Below, piece after piece: positions 1 through 6,954 of a stretch of DNA of 35,384 nt; positions within the stretch are counted from its first letter, which is position 1, and each line of letters starts with the position of its first letter. A program made the position numbers and the translations under genes. The notes below the pieces were generated by a model, which ran no database searches, was not told the DNA's origin, and saw nothing but the letters and a program-made list of their open reading frames with translations. The DNA is from Lachnospiraceae bacterium. GTDB taxonomy: Bacteria > Bacillota > Clostridia > Lachnospirales > Lachnospiraceae. The DNA is taken from assembly GCA_029067805.1 (NCBI GenBank), contig JAIEDW010000260.1, positions 1 through 35,384 on the forward strand, in the 5' to 3' direction.

Positions 1-194
1 GTTGCACCGTTCTCGACAGCCCAGTCCTTCATCGCTTTTGCCACGACATCCGCCGTCGCCATGGAAAGCTCTCCGCCTTGTTCCATGACTCTCCTAACTT
101 CCTGAAAGACCTTTTTCGGAAGTCTTTCCTTCATCTTTGTGACTGTGAAAACCTTTTCTCCAAAGATGCTTTCCACGTTTAATAACTCGCTCAT
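1..194 (-). CDS. glnN: Glutamine synthetase type III, N-terminal fragment cut by the window edge
   Basis: The frame runs from an ATG at 192-194 to the left edge without a stop, giving 64 residues. It begins MSELLNVESIFGEKVF and continues with a KERLPKKVFQ segment and AMKDWAVENGA, which match the N-terminus of GSIII-type glutamine synthetases as I know them (about 700 residues, cytoplasmic). The enzyme makes glutamine from glutamate, ammonia and ATP. GGAGG lies 6 bases before the ATG. A longer overlapping minus-strand frame at 94-318 is a different frame and has no homology that I can see. The catalytic domain is outside the window, so the call rests on the N-terminal segment only. Confidence 0.82.
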   Translation of the reverse strand, partial: MSELLNVESIFGEKVFTVTKMKERLPKKVFQEVRRVMEQGGELSMATADVVAKAMKDWAVENGA

Positions 195-224
195 ATTTTT
201 CCTCCTCATACTTATATGTTATAA

Positions 225-252
225 TGTATATTTTGTGCGTCATACCGTTCAA
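225..252 (-). promoter_or_regulatory. Probable sigma-A promoter of glnN
   Basis: On the minus strand TTGAAC (247-252) and TATACA (225-230) are separated by 16 bases, placing the start of transcription about 24 bases before the glnN ATG. No GlnR-type site (TGTNAN7TNACA) was recognised. Confidence 0.5.
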
Positions 253-259
253 GTCTATG

Positions 260-303
260 AAAAAAAAGAGTTCCAAAAAAAAGATATTATTCTTTTCCGG
301 AAC
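260..303 (-). terminator. Probable intrinsic terminator after the 481-1116 gene
   Basis: On the minus strand GTTCCGGAAAAGA (291-303) can pair with TCTTTTTTTTGGAAC (270-284), five Watson-Crick pairs at the base and mostly A-U/G-U above. It is followed by an eight-base U run (260-267). It lies between the two-TM gene pair and the glnN promoter, where a terminator is expected. The stem is A/U-rich, so strength is uncertain. Confidence 0.45.
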
Positions 304-391
304 ACCTTTGTTCATCATATTTTAAATATATAGTTTTATATTGAAATCTGTTGCTTTTTCTAAAATAATATATCTTTTCCAAAAAATCAAT

Positions 392-461
392 ACTTTTATA
401 AAAAATTTGGCAAATTTTCTTTTTTTTCTGCATGTTGCATAGATTATTTTTTTATAAAAGT
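392..461. repeat. Long AT-rich inverted repeat in the glnN upstream region
   Basis: ACTTTTATAAAAAA at 392-405 is repeated perfectly in inverted form at 448-461 (14-bp arms). The 42 bases between contain a second dyad, AAAATTTG-G-CAAATTTT (402-418), which overlaps the left arm by 4 bases. The rest of 304-480 is AT-rich and holds nothing else I can name. It could be a 3' UTR structure of the 481-1116 gene or an operator for glnN. Confidence 0.45.
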
Positions 462-480
462 TTATTTTTGTTGAAATATA

Positions 481-1116
481 CTACCTTACTCTATCACGTT
501 TCTTTTCAATGCTGACAAGCACGCCCAAAAACCCTATGATAAAAAAGATAAATCCTTTATACCACATACTCTCTTTTTCATTGGGATCAATGATTTTTAA
601 TTGGTATTTTTCCGAAACCATTTGCTTGAGTTTCGTCGTATCACGGATACCGGTGCAATAAATGAGTCCTTTCATAACAGAATCATTGTATGCCGGTTTG
701 AATTTTAACTTTTCAATCCTTCCGTATACATGATATGTTCTTTTTTCACCGTCGATGAACTGCTGCATCTCCTTCTGAAATTCAGGCGGCACAACCAAGC
801 ATATGTAATATTCTTTGTTTTCTCCCGTCGCAACAAAATAATGGTTATCCATGGTAGACGCGTCGGTCGTGTAGACGGGACCGACTCCTTCATGCAATAA
901 TCCTTTGTGATAATTTCTCAATAGCTGTTCCAAAGAGATATCATATTGAAAACAATCCCCCAAACGTATTTCCGACGGATCACAAGTATTTTTTATATGG
1001 ATTCTTTGCTGTTGTCTGATCAGCCCCTTCACAGTAAAGATGCCTCCAAGTATACAGATCACAAAGAAAACGACCGCAAATTTAGAAATATAATATGTGG
1101 GTATGCGCTTTTTCAC
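481..1116 (-). CDS. Two-TM protein with extracytoplasmic domain, tandem paralogue 1 (function unknown)
   Basis: This is a 211-residue protein I do not recognise. A hydrophobic segment at about 11-32 (KFAVVFFVICILGGIFTV) and another at about 187-204 flank a soluble region of about 150 residues, so both ends are probably cytoplasmic with the middle outside. The start is GTG at 1114-1116 with GGAGG 8 bases upstream. The neighbour at 1147-1758 is a clear paralogue. The two share near-identical ends (MKKRIPTYYISKF, TYHVYGRIEKLK, KESMWYKG, LVSIEKKR) but differ strongly at about 55-115. It is the last gene before a probable terminator and may be read through from the trhP operon. Confidence 0.72.
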   Translation of the reverse strand: MKKRIPTYYISKFAVVFFVICILGGIFTVKGLIRQQQRIHIKNTCDPSEIRLGDCFQYDISLEQLLRNYHKGLLHEGVGPVYTTDASTMDNHYFVATGENKEYYICLVVPPEFQKEMQQFIDGEKRTYHVYGRIEKLKFKPAYNDSVMKGLIYCTGIRDTTKLKQMVSEKYQLKIIDPNEKESMWYKGFIFFIIGFLGVLVSIEKKRDRVR

Positions 1117-1146
1117 AAATTATCCTCCGCATTTTTCGCAAAAAAT

Positions 1147-1758
1147 TTATTTTGTTTCACGTTTCTTTTCGATGCTGACAAGCATGCCCAAAATTCCCAC
1201 GATAAAGAAGATAAGTCCTTTATACCACATACTCTCCTTCTTATTTGCATCAATTACTTTTAATTCGTATTTTGTCGAAACCATTTGCTTGAGTTTCGTC
1301 ATATCACGAACACCGGTACAATTTGTAATCGAATCATAATGCAATTCGTGCTTTAATTTTTCAATCCTTCCGTATACATGATATGTTTTCGTTTCACCGT
1401 CGATCAAACGTTGCAGCTCCGGCAGAAATTCACGCGATGCGATCAAGGATATGTAATATTCTTTGTTTTCCTTTGTCGCGACAAGGTATTGGGTCTCCGA
1501 GGTATACGCGTCGACAACGCAATGGGGAAAGTATTTGCTCGAATCTTCGGAATAATTTCCCATTATCTGTTCCCGAGAGATATCAAATTCAATAAAGTCC
1601 CCCAAGCGTATTTCCGACTGATCGTAAGCATTTTTGATATGGATCCTGTGCTGTTGACGAATCAGACCTTTCACAGTAAAGATGCCTCCGAGAATACACA
1701 TCACGAAGAAAATTACCGTAAATTTAGAAATATAATATGTGGGTATGCGTTTTTTCAC
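1147..1758 (-). CDS. Two-TM protein with extracytoplasmic domain, tandem paralogue 2 (function unknown)
   Basis: This 203-residue protein has the same layout as its downstream copy: TM at about 11-32, an extracytoplasmic domain, and TM at about 181-197 followed by a basic tail. It starts with GTG at 1756-1758. The sequence before it (GCGAAAA...GGAGGAT.ATTTGTG) is almost the same as before the other copy, so the duplication unit included the ribosome binding site. It begins 24 bases after the end of trhP, so it may belong to the same transcript. No catalytic motif or lipobox is visible. Confidence 0.72.
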   Translation of the reverse strand: MKKRIPTYYISKFTVIFFVMCILGGIFTVKGLIRQQHRIHIKNAYDQSEIRLGDFIEFDISREQIMGNYSEDSSKYFPHCVVDAYTSETQYLVATKENKEYYISLIASREFLPELQRLIDGETKTYHVYGRIEKLKHELHYDSITNCTGVRDMTKLKQMVSTKYELKVIDANKKESMWYKGLIFFIVGILGMLVSIEKKRETK

Positions 1759-1782
1759 AAATGATCCTCCGAAATTTTCGCT

Positions 1783-3033
1783 TTAATGTTTTTTCTCCGC
1801 TTCCGTCCGCATAATATCATACTTCTCCGGCATCTCGCTAAGTTCGACATACAATATCTGTTTTGAGTGGGGGCAGCTCTCCACAGCCTCGCCCTCTTCA
1901 TTATACATCGAAAGCACTTTCGCGCTGACATTTCTTCCGTCCGGTTTCATGATCTCGATCACATCGCCCACGCAGAATTTATTTTTCTGTTCAAACTTCG
2001 CAAATCCCCGCTCGTCAACAGAATCTACAATTCCCAGAAAAACAGACTCATTGACATACGTATTGCTGTCATAAATCTGTGTATTCTCGTTCGGCTTTCC
2101 GAAATAAAATCCCGTGGTAAACTGTCTGTATGTGCATTTCGCAATCTCCGCACGATACCACTCCATATTCGCACGGTATTTTTCTTCCGACTCGAAAAAG
2201 TCATCAATCGCCTTTCTGTAAGTGCGCGCCACACACGCCACATACAGCGCGGTTTTCATGCGCCCCTCGATTTTCAAGCTGTCAATCCCCGCCGCTGCAA
2301 GCTCGGGAACGTACTCAATCATGCACAAATCTTTCGAGTTAAAAATATAAGTCCCCCGTTCGTTTTCATAGACGGGAAAATACTCCCCCGGTCTTTGCTC
2401 CTCCACAACGGCATACTTCCAGCGGCACGGATGCGTACACGCTCCGCGGTTTGCATCTCTACCCGTAAAATAGCTCGACAACAGACAACGCCCCGAATAC
2501 GAAATACACATCGCACCGTGGATAAAGCTCTCAATCTCCATCTCCTGTGGAATATGATCGCGTATCTGTCTGATTTCCGCAAGCGACAGCTCACGCGCCG
2601 ATACAACACGCTTTGCGCCCTGCTGCCACCAGAAAAGATATGTTTGATAATTCGTGTTATTTGCCTGTGTCGAAATATGAATCTCGATTTCGGGACAAAC
2701 TTCCTTCGCAATCATAAACATTCCGGGATCGGAAATAATCAATGCATCCGGCTTTATCGCTCTCAATTCCTCAAAATATTTACGCGCGCCTTCCAAATCA
2801 CCGTTGTGCGCAAGGATATTCGCAGTGACATACACCTTGACGTTTTGCGCGTGTGCAAACGCAATGCCCTCCGCCATCTCTTCCATTGAAAAATTTTTCG
2901 CTTTCGCGCGAAGTCCGAATGCCTCTCCTCCGATATAAACGGCGTCTGCGCCGAATACCACAGCGGTTTTTAATACCTCCAAACTGCTTGCGGGCACCAA
3001 AAGCTCGGGTTTTCCTTGTCTTTTATTATTCAT
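1783..3033 (-). CDS. trhP: U32-family tRNA hydroxylation protein TrhP
   Basis: This 416-residue protein belongs to the peptidase U32 family. It has the N-terminal PELLVPASSLEVLKTAV barrel start, GADAVYIGG, the family signature around 168-180 (ESFIHGAMCISYSGRC) and further cysteines in GACTHPCRW, which in this family fit an Fe-S cluster. Bacillus subtilis TrhP1/TrhP2 (YrrN/YrrO) use prephenate to form 5-hydroxyuridine at tRNA position 34, and this protein has the length of TrhP2. The gene starts 3 bases after the trmR stop with GGAG 6 bases upstream. The adjacent methyltransferase would convert ho5U to mo5U. RlhA-type 23S rRNA hydroxylation is a less likely alternative. Confidence 0.82.
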   Translation of the reverse strand: MNNKRQGKPELLVPASSLEVLKTAVVFGADAVYIGGEAFGLRAKAKNFSMEEMAEGIAFAHAQNVKVYVTANILAHNGDLEGARKYFEELRAIKPDALIISDPGMFMIAKEVCPEIEIHISTQANNTNYQTYLFWWQQGAKRVVSARELSLAEIRQIRDHIPQEMEIESFIHGAMCISYSGRCLLSSYFTGRDANRGACTHPCRWKYAVVEEQRPGEYFPVYENERGTYIFNSKDLCMIEYVPELAAAGIDSLKIEGRMKTALYVACVARTYRKAIDDFFESEEKYRANMEWYRAEIAKCTYRQFTTGFYFGKPNENTQIYDSNTYVNESVFLGIVDSVDERGFAKFEQKNKFCVGDVIEIMKPDGRNVSAKVLSMYNEEGEAVESCPHSKQILYVELSEMPEKYDIMRTEAEKKH

Positions 3034-3036
3034 CTT

Positions 3037-3705
3037 TCACTCCACTTTTTCTTTTTCTGCAGAAATTTTCACGGAAAGCGTCACCCCGTCCGCGATTGGC
3101 AGTATCATCGTTTCCAGCATGTCTTCGTGCGTCAATGCGTAAAGATATTCCCGCATACGATTGTGAATCGTGCGGTTTCTGCGCGTCACGGCGTACTTTG
3201 ACTCAATCAATTCTCCCTCTTGCAGAATATTGTCCGACACCAACATTCCGTTCGGCGCAAGAAGACGCAGAATATCGGGCAAAAAATGAATATACTGCCC
3301 CTTTGCCGCATCCATAAAAATCATATCATACGCCCCATCATCGGAAAGCGTAGACAAAATTTCCACGGCATCTCCCTCAAGAAGTGTGATGTCATTTTCT
3401 TTTCCGTATTTCACAAAGTTTTCTTTTGCAATCGGTATCCGCTTTTCGTACTTTTCAATCGTCGTGATATGACAGCCCTTGGGCGCATACTCACTCATAA
3501 ATAACGCAGAAAAACCAATCGCCGTTCCCACCTCAAGAATGCGCATCGGTTTTCCCCATGTAACGAGCAGTCTCAGTAAACTCTGCATCTGAGGTCTGAT
3601 GATCGGCACATTGGTTTCCAATGAATACTGCTCCAGTTCATTCAAATAATCCGGCTTTTCCCTGTCAAAAGAATGGATAAAAGTCAACATTCTCTCGTCA
3701 GTCAT
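3037..3705 (-). CDS. trmR: tRNA 5-hydroxyuridine methyltransferase TrmR
   Basis: This 222-residue class I SAM-dependent O-methyltransferase is of the YrrM/catechol-OMT type. The SAM-binding motif ILEVGTAIGFSALFM lies at about 56-70, TTIEKYEKR (motif II) at about 80-88, and the metal-binding segment MIFMDAAKGQY at about 130-140. B. subtilis TrmR methylates ho5U34 to mo5U34 in tRNA. Its start codon overlaps the stop of the MltG-like gene by 4 bases (ATGA at 3702-3705), and trhP follows 3 bases later, so the three genes are translationally coupled. The B. subtilis order mltG-trmR-trhP1-trhP2 supports the assignment. Confidence 0.83.
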   Translation of the reverse strand: MTDERMLTFIHSFDREKPDYLNELEQYSLETNVPIIRPQMQSLLRLLVTWGKPMRILEVGTAIGFSALFMSEYAPKGCHITTIEKYEKRIPIAKENFVKYGKENDITLLEGDAVEILSTLSDDGAYDMIFMDAAKGQYIHFLPDILRLLAPNGMLVSDNILQEGELIESKYAVTRRNRTIHNRMREYLYALTHEDMLETMILPIADGVTLSVKISAEKEKVE

Positions 3706-4094
3706 TCCTCTTCTTCCTCCTCGACGTGGCAGAGTATTTCGAGCATCTCCTCCGAGTTCATCGCTGTGCTAAGCTCATATGTGCCGGGCTGTATCATACC
3801 TCTGTAATCATCGGAAAGCTGTTCCTGAATATAAAACACATACGAATAATTGATCAGTCCCTTCTGCTCTAAAATTTTAGCCAGCTCTTTGCTGCTTTGT
3901 CCGTCTGAAACGACAACGCTGACAATCCTGCCCTCGCCGTCGCTCACGGGAATATCCGCAAACACCTGATAACCAAAGTCGTACGCGCTAATCGCAAGAC
4001 GAAATACGACCACGATGATCGCTACCGCCACTGCTGTCTTTATGATCATAGCTGATATCGCTCCCAAAAGCTGTTTTGTATTCATATCAATCAC
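3702..4094 (-). CDS. MltG-like protein lacking the transglycosylase domain
   Basis: This 130-residue protein has one TM segment (about 14-35) and a LysM-like region (VSVVVSDGQSSKELAKILEQKG ... QPGTYELSTAMNSEEMLEIL) typical of the N-terminal half of the endolytic murein transglycosylase MltG. The YceG catalytic domain, with its essential glutamate, is absent; full MltG has about 350 residues. The protein ends in a run of acidic residues (VEEEEEE). It starts at GTG 4092-4094, 9 bases after rnjA. Position before trmR/trhP matches mltG (yrrL) in B. subtilis, so this is probably a reduced MltG. It may bind peptidoglycan or act as a partner rather than an enzyme. Confidence 0.72.
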   Translation of the reverse strand: MIDMNTKQLLGAISAMIIKTAVAVAIIVVVFRLAISAYDFGYQVFADIPVSDGEGRIVSVVVSDGQSSKELAKILEQKGLINYSYVFYIQEQLSDDYRGMIQPGTYELSTAMNSEEMLEILCHVEEEEEE

Positions 4095-4103
4095 TATGCT
4101 CCT

Positions 4104-5777
4104 TTATATCTCCATTATGATAGGCAGTATCATCGGGCGCCGTTTTGTTTTCTTCCACACAAAATCGCTCAGCGTATCTTTAATCGTTCCCTTGATTTTG
4201 CCCCAGTCCGTAATATTTTTCTTTAGGCAGCCAAGTACCGCCTTTTCAATCACCTTATGCGCTTCTTCCAAAAGCGCATCCGATTCTTTTACATATACAA
4301 AGCCGCGCGATACAATGTCGGGACCCGCAAGCAGTTCCCCCGTCGCACCGTCAAGCGACATCACAACGATCAGAATTCCGTCCTCCGCAAGGTGCTGTCT
4401 GTCGCGCAAAACCACGTTTCCGACATCGCCCACGCCGAGTCCGTCCACAAGCACAGCTCCCACAGGAACCTTGTCTACAACTTGTGCGCTCTCCTCATTC
4501 ATTGCAAGAACATCGCCCGATTGCAGGATAAACACATCCTCTTTCTCGTACCCCAAGTCTCGTGCAATCCTTGCCTGTGCCTTCAAATGCTTATACTCAC
4601 CGTGCACGGGAACAGCATATTTCGGCTTTGTGAGCGCGTAAATCAGCTTAATTTCCTCCTGACAGGCATGTCCCGAAACATGCGTTTCCTGGAAGATAAC
4701 ATCCGCGCCTTTTTTGAACAACTCATTTATGACACGCGTGACAGCTTTTTCGTTTCCGGGAATCGGGCTTGAAGAAAAGATGACTGTATCGCCCGCACCG
4801 ATAGAAATTCGCTTATGCATACCGTTCGCCATACGGCTTAACGCCGCCATGCTCTCCCCTTGGCTTCCCGTTGTAATGATTACCGTCTTATCTCGCGGAT
4901 AATTTTTCAGCCGCTCAATATCAATCAACGTGTTGTCGGGAATGCTGATACGGTTTAATCCGGACGCCGTTTCGATGATGTTCACCATACTGCGCCCTTC
5001 CACGACAACCTTTCTTCCGAATTTATATGCCGTATTGATAATCTGCTGTACTCTGTCCACATTGGATGCAAACGTCGCTATGATAATGCGCGTCTTTTTG
5101 TGCTCCTCAAATAGAGTGTCAAACACATGCCCGAGCGTTTTTTCGGAAGGTGTAAAACCCTGACGCTCCGCATTGGTGGAGTCGCACATCAGCGCAAGCA
5201 CGCCCTTTTTGCCAAGCTCCGCAAAACGCTGTAAATCAATCGCATCACCGTATACAGGCGTGTAGTCTACCTTGAAATCGCCTGTGTGCACGACAACTCC
5301 CGCCGGCGAATAAATTGCAAGCGCCGCCGCATCTACGATGCTATGATTCGTCTTGATAAACTCAATCCGAAAACATCCTAAATTGATGTTTTGTCCGAAT
5401 TTTACAACTTTTCTGCGCACATTGTGGATCAGATTATGCTCCTCAAGCTTGTTCTCGATAATTCCCATCGTAAGCTTTGTGGCATAAACGGGCACATTCA
5501 TCTCCTTCAACACATAAGGAAGCGCACCGATGTGATCCTCGTGTCCGTGCGTGATGACAAAACCCTTTACTTTGTCCTGATTGCTCTTTAAATAAGTGAT
5601 ATCGGGAATCACCAAATCGACTCCGAGCATATCATCCGCAGGGAAACTAAGACCGCAGTCCACCACAACAATACTGTCTTCATACTCAAAGGCAGTAATG
5701 TTCATTCCAATCTGCTCAAGTCCCCCCAAAGGAATAATCTTGAGCTTCGCCGTATGTTGTTTTTTGTTCTGTTTCAA
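4104..5777 (-). CDS. rnjA: Ribonuclease J
   Basis: This 557-residue metallo-beta-lactamase/beta-CASP ribonuclease is the usual length for RNase J. The zinc-binding motif THGHEDHIGALPYV is at about 76-89, with HTGDFKVD, SNVDRVQQI (beta-CASP) and HVSGHACQEE plus VPVHGEYKHL following in order. RNase J is a 5'-3' exonuclease and endonuclease central to mRNA decay and rRNA maturation in Firmicutes. The start is TTG at 5775-5777, with AGGAGG 7 bases before it, and the protein opens MKQNKKQHTAKLKIIPLGG. The 73-base spacer to the DUF1292 gene contains a small hairpin (GGTAAT...ATTACC, about 5803-5832) that could be a leader element. Confidence 0.95.
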   Translation of the reverse strand: MKQNKKQHTAKLKIIPLGGLEQIGMNITAFEYEDSIVVVDCGLSFPADDMLGVDLVIPDITYLKSNQDKVKGFVITHGHEDHIGALPYVLKEMNVPVYATKLTMGIIENKLEEHNLIHNVRRKVVKFGQNINLGCFRIEFIKTNHSIVDAAALAIYSPAGVVVHTGDFKVDYTPVYGDAIDLQRFAELGKKGVLALMCDSTNAERQGFTPSEKTLGHVFDTLFEEHKKTRIIIATFASNVDRVQQIINTAYKFGRKVVVEGRSMVNIIETASGLNRISIPDNTLIDIERLKNYPRDKTVIITTGSQGESMAALSRMANGMHKRISIGAGDTVIFSSSPIPGNEKAVTRVINELFKKGADVIFQETHVSGHACQEEIKLIYALTKPKYAVPVHGEYKHLKAQARIARDLGYEKEDVFILQSGDVLAMNEESAQVVDKVPVGAVLVDGLGVGDVGNVVLRDRQHLAEDGILIVVMSLDGATGELLAGPDIVSRGFVYVKESDALLEEAHKVIEKAVLGCLKKNITDWGKIKGTIKDTLSDFVWKKTKRRPMILPIIMEI

Positions 5778-5850
5778 ATTAAACCTCCTATAAATTCTTT
5801 CGCGGTAATGCCTTCAGTCCCAAAGCGATTACCTTTCACGTTCATTCTTT

Positions 5851-6108
5851 TTAGATAAAATCGATGTCATCCAACATATTTTCAAAAACGCCCGATACAG
5901 CCGCAAGTTCGTTATCATCGTCCACCATGCGATACACCTGCTCATTACTCTCCGCATCGGATTCCGTCTTTAAAATATACGCCTCGCCATCTTCATCATC
6001 TTCCGCATCTGTTACTAAAATATAGTTCACCCCACCGATCGTCGTCTGCTCCAGCACATAAAAGTCCACAGCATCACCACCGTCCGGCATAAAGGTAATC
6101 TTTTCCAT
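5851..6108 (-). CDS. DUF1292 family protein (YrzB-like)
   Basis: This 85-residue, very acidic protein has the compact beta pattern of DUF1292 (MEKITFMPDGGDAVDFYVLEQ, then NYILVTDAEDDEDGEAYILK). Function is unknown. In Firmicutes it regularly follows ruvX in the ireB-ruvX-yrzB cluster, and the same order is seen here with only 8 bases between the genes. There are no TM segments and no catalytic motif. The run of Asp/Glu at both the middle and the end is typical of the family. Confidence 0.85.
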   Translation of the reverse strand: MEKITFMPDGGDAVDFYVLEQTTIGGVNYILVTDAEDDEDGEAYILKTESDAESNEQVYRMVDDDNELAAVSGVFENMLDDIDFI

Positions 6109-6116
6109 AAGACGTA

Positions 6117-6545
6117 TTACTCCTTATTTTTCAAATAGTCCAAATATCCTTGCAAAATAAAAACCGCCGCTATCTTGTCAACGTGTTCTTTCCGCTCCTC
6201 ACGTCTTATACCGGCATCTATCATCGCTTTATCTGCTGCCACTGTAGTCAAACGCTCATCCCATAACTGTACATCAAGCCCTGTCCTTCTCTCAAGCATT
6301 TCCCGAAACGCAAGTGTTTTCTCTGCGCGCTCTCCCAAAGTGTCATTCATGTTTTTGGGAAAACCAAGCACAATCTCATCGACCTCGTACTCCAAGATCA
6401 GCGCTTCTATACGAGCCAAAGTCTGACGAAGTTTATTCTCAGACTTTCTACGTATAATCTCCAATCCCTGTGCTGTAATCAACAACGGGTCGCTTACAGC
6501 TACTCCAACCGTCTTTGAACCAAAGTCCAACCCCATTTTTCTCAT
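6117..6545 (-). CDS. ruvX: YqgF/RuvX RNase H-like nuclease, putative pre-16S rRNA processing factor
   Basis: This 142-residue protein has an RNase H-like fold. The first catalytic aspartate lies in [16 protein letters not shown] (about 4-19), followed by [17 protein letters not shown] (about 75-91) and the ERLTT segment carrying a second acidic residue, then a C-terminal [14 protein letters not shown] helix with the last aspartate. YqgF is implicated in 5' maturation of 16S rRNA; the older name reflects a proposed Holliday junction resolvase. The gene starts 6 bases after ireB and precedes DUF1292, the usual Firmicutes order. The ribosome binding site is weak, so translation is probably coupled to ireB. 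Confidence 0.9.
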   Translation of the reverse strand: MRKMGLDFGSKTVGVAVSDPLLITAQGLEIIRRKSENKLRQTLARIEALILEYEVDEIVLGFPKNMNDTLGERAEKTLAFREMLERRTGLDVQLWDERLTTVAADKAMIDAGIRREERKEHVDKIAAVFILQGYLDYLKNKE

Positions 6546-6551
6546 GTGTCT

Positions 6552-6839
6552 CTAAAATCTCCTAATGCTGCTCCAACCCTGACTGACGATATAGTTTTTG
6601 AGCAACTCCTCAACAAGCTCGTCCCGCTCTACTTTCATGATCATCGCTCGCGCGCCCTTGTGGCTTGTTATGTAAGTCGGATCACCTGACATAATATAGC
6701 CGACAATCTGATTGACGGGATTGTATCCTTTTTCCGTAAGAGCGGCATACACGGAAGACAACACATCCTTAACCGAAACAGCCTCTCCCAAATCTTCCGG
6801 CGTCAACTGTATAAATTGTGTGCGTGTTAAATCTTCCAT
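6552..6839 (-). CDS. ireB: IreB family regulatory phosphoprotein (DUF965/YrzL)
   Basis: This 95-residue protein matches the IreB/DUF965 family: AVYAAL-like [35 protein letters not shown] is its hallmark, split here over about 29-63. In Enterococcus faecalis IreB is phosphorylated near its N-terminus by the PASTA kinase IreK and acts as a negative regulator of cephalosporin resistance. Threonines 5 and 7 (MEDLTRTQF) are candidate equivalents. It is first in an operon with ruvX and DUF1292. The usual upstream partner alaS is not here; mtaB is upstream instead, and ireB has its own promoter. Confidence 0.88.
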   Translation of the reverse strand: MEDLTRTQFIQLTPEDLGEAVSVKDVLSSVYAALTEKGYNPVNQIVGYIMSGDPTYITSHKGARAMIMKVERDELVEELLKNYIVSQGWSSIRRF

Positions 6840-6925
6840 TCCTATAATCCAACTCCTTCCAACAAACTTGCTCCTATTTGCTTATCCGAATCTATCTTTT
6901 CCTACGTTTACAAACACTTATAAAT

Positions 6926-6954
6926 ATAATAACTTAATTTTACATAAAATTCAA
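6926..6954 (-). promoter_or_regulatory. Promoter of the ireB-ruvX-DUF1292-rnjA operon
   Basis: On the minus strand TTGAAT (6949-6954) and TATTAT (6926-6931) are separated by 17 bases. The -35 box overlaps the mtaB stop codon (6951-6953), so the operon can be started independently of mtaB. The leader is about 80 bases. Confidence 0.5.

Noticed and set aside
94-318. 74-residue minus-strand frame at the left edge
   Set aside because: It overlaps the start of glnN in another frame and runs through its promoter; the glnN frame has the ribosome binding site and the family match.
1867-2889. 340-residue open frame on the plus strand
   Set aside because: It is antisense to trhP, has no plausible ribosome binding site or domain, and its composition (Arg/His/Cys-rich) is that of a shadow frame.
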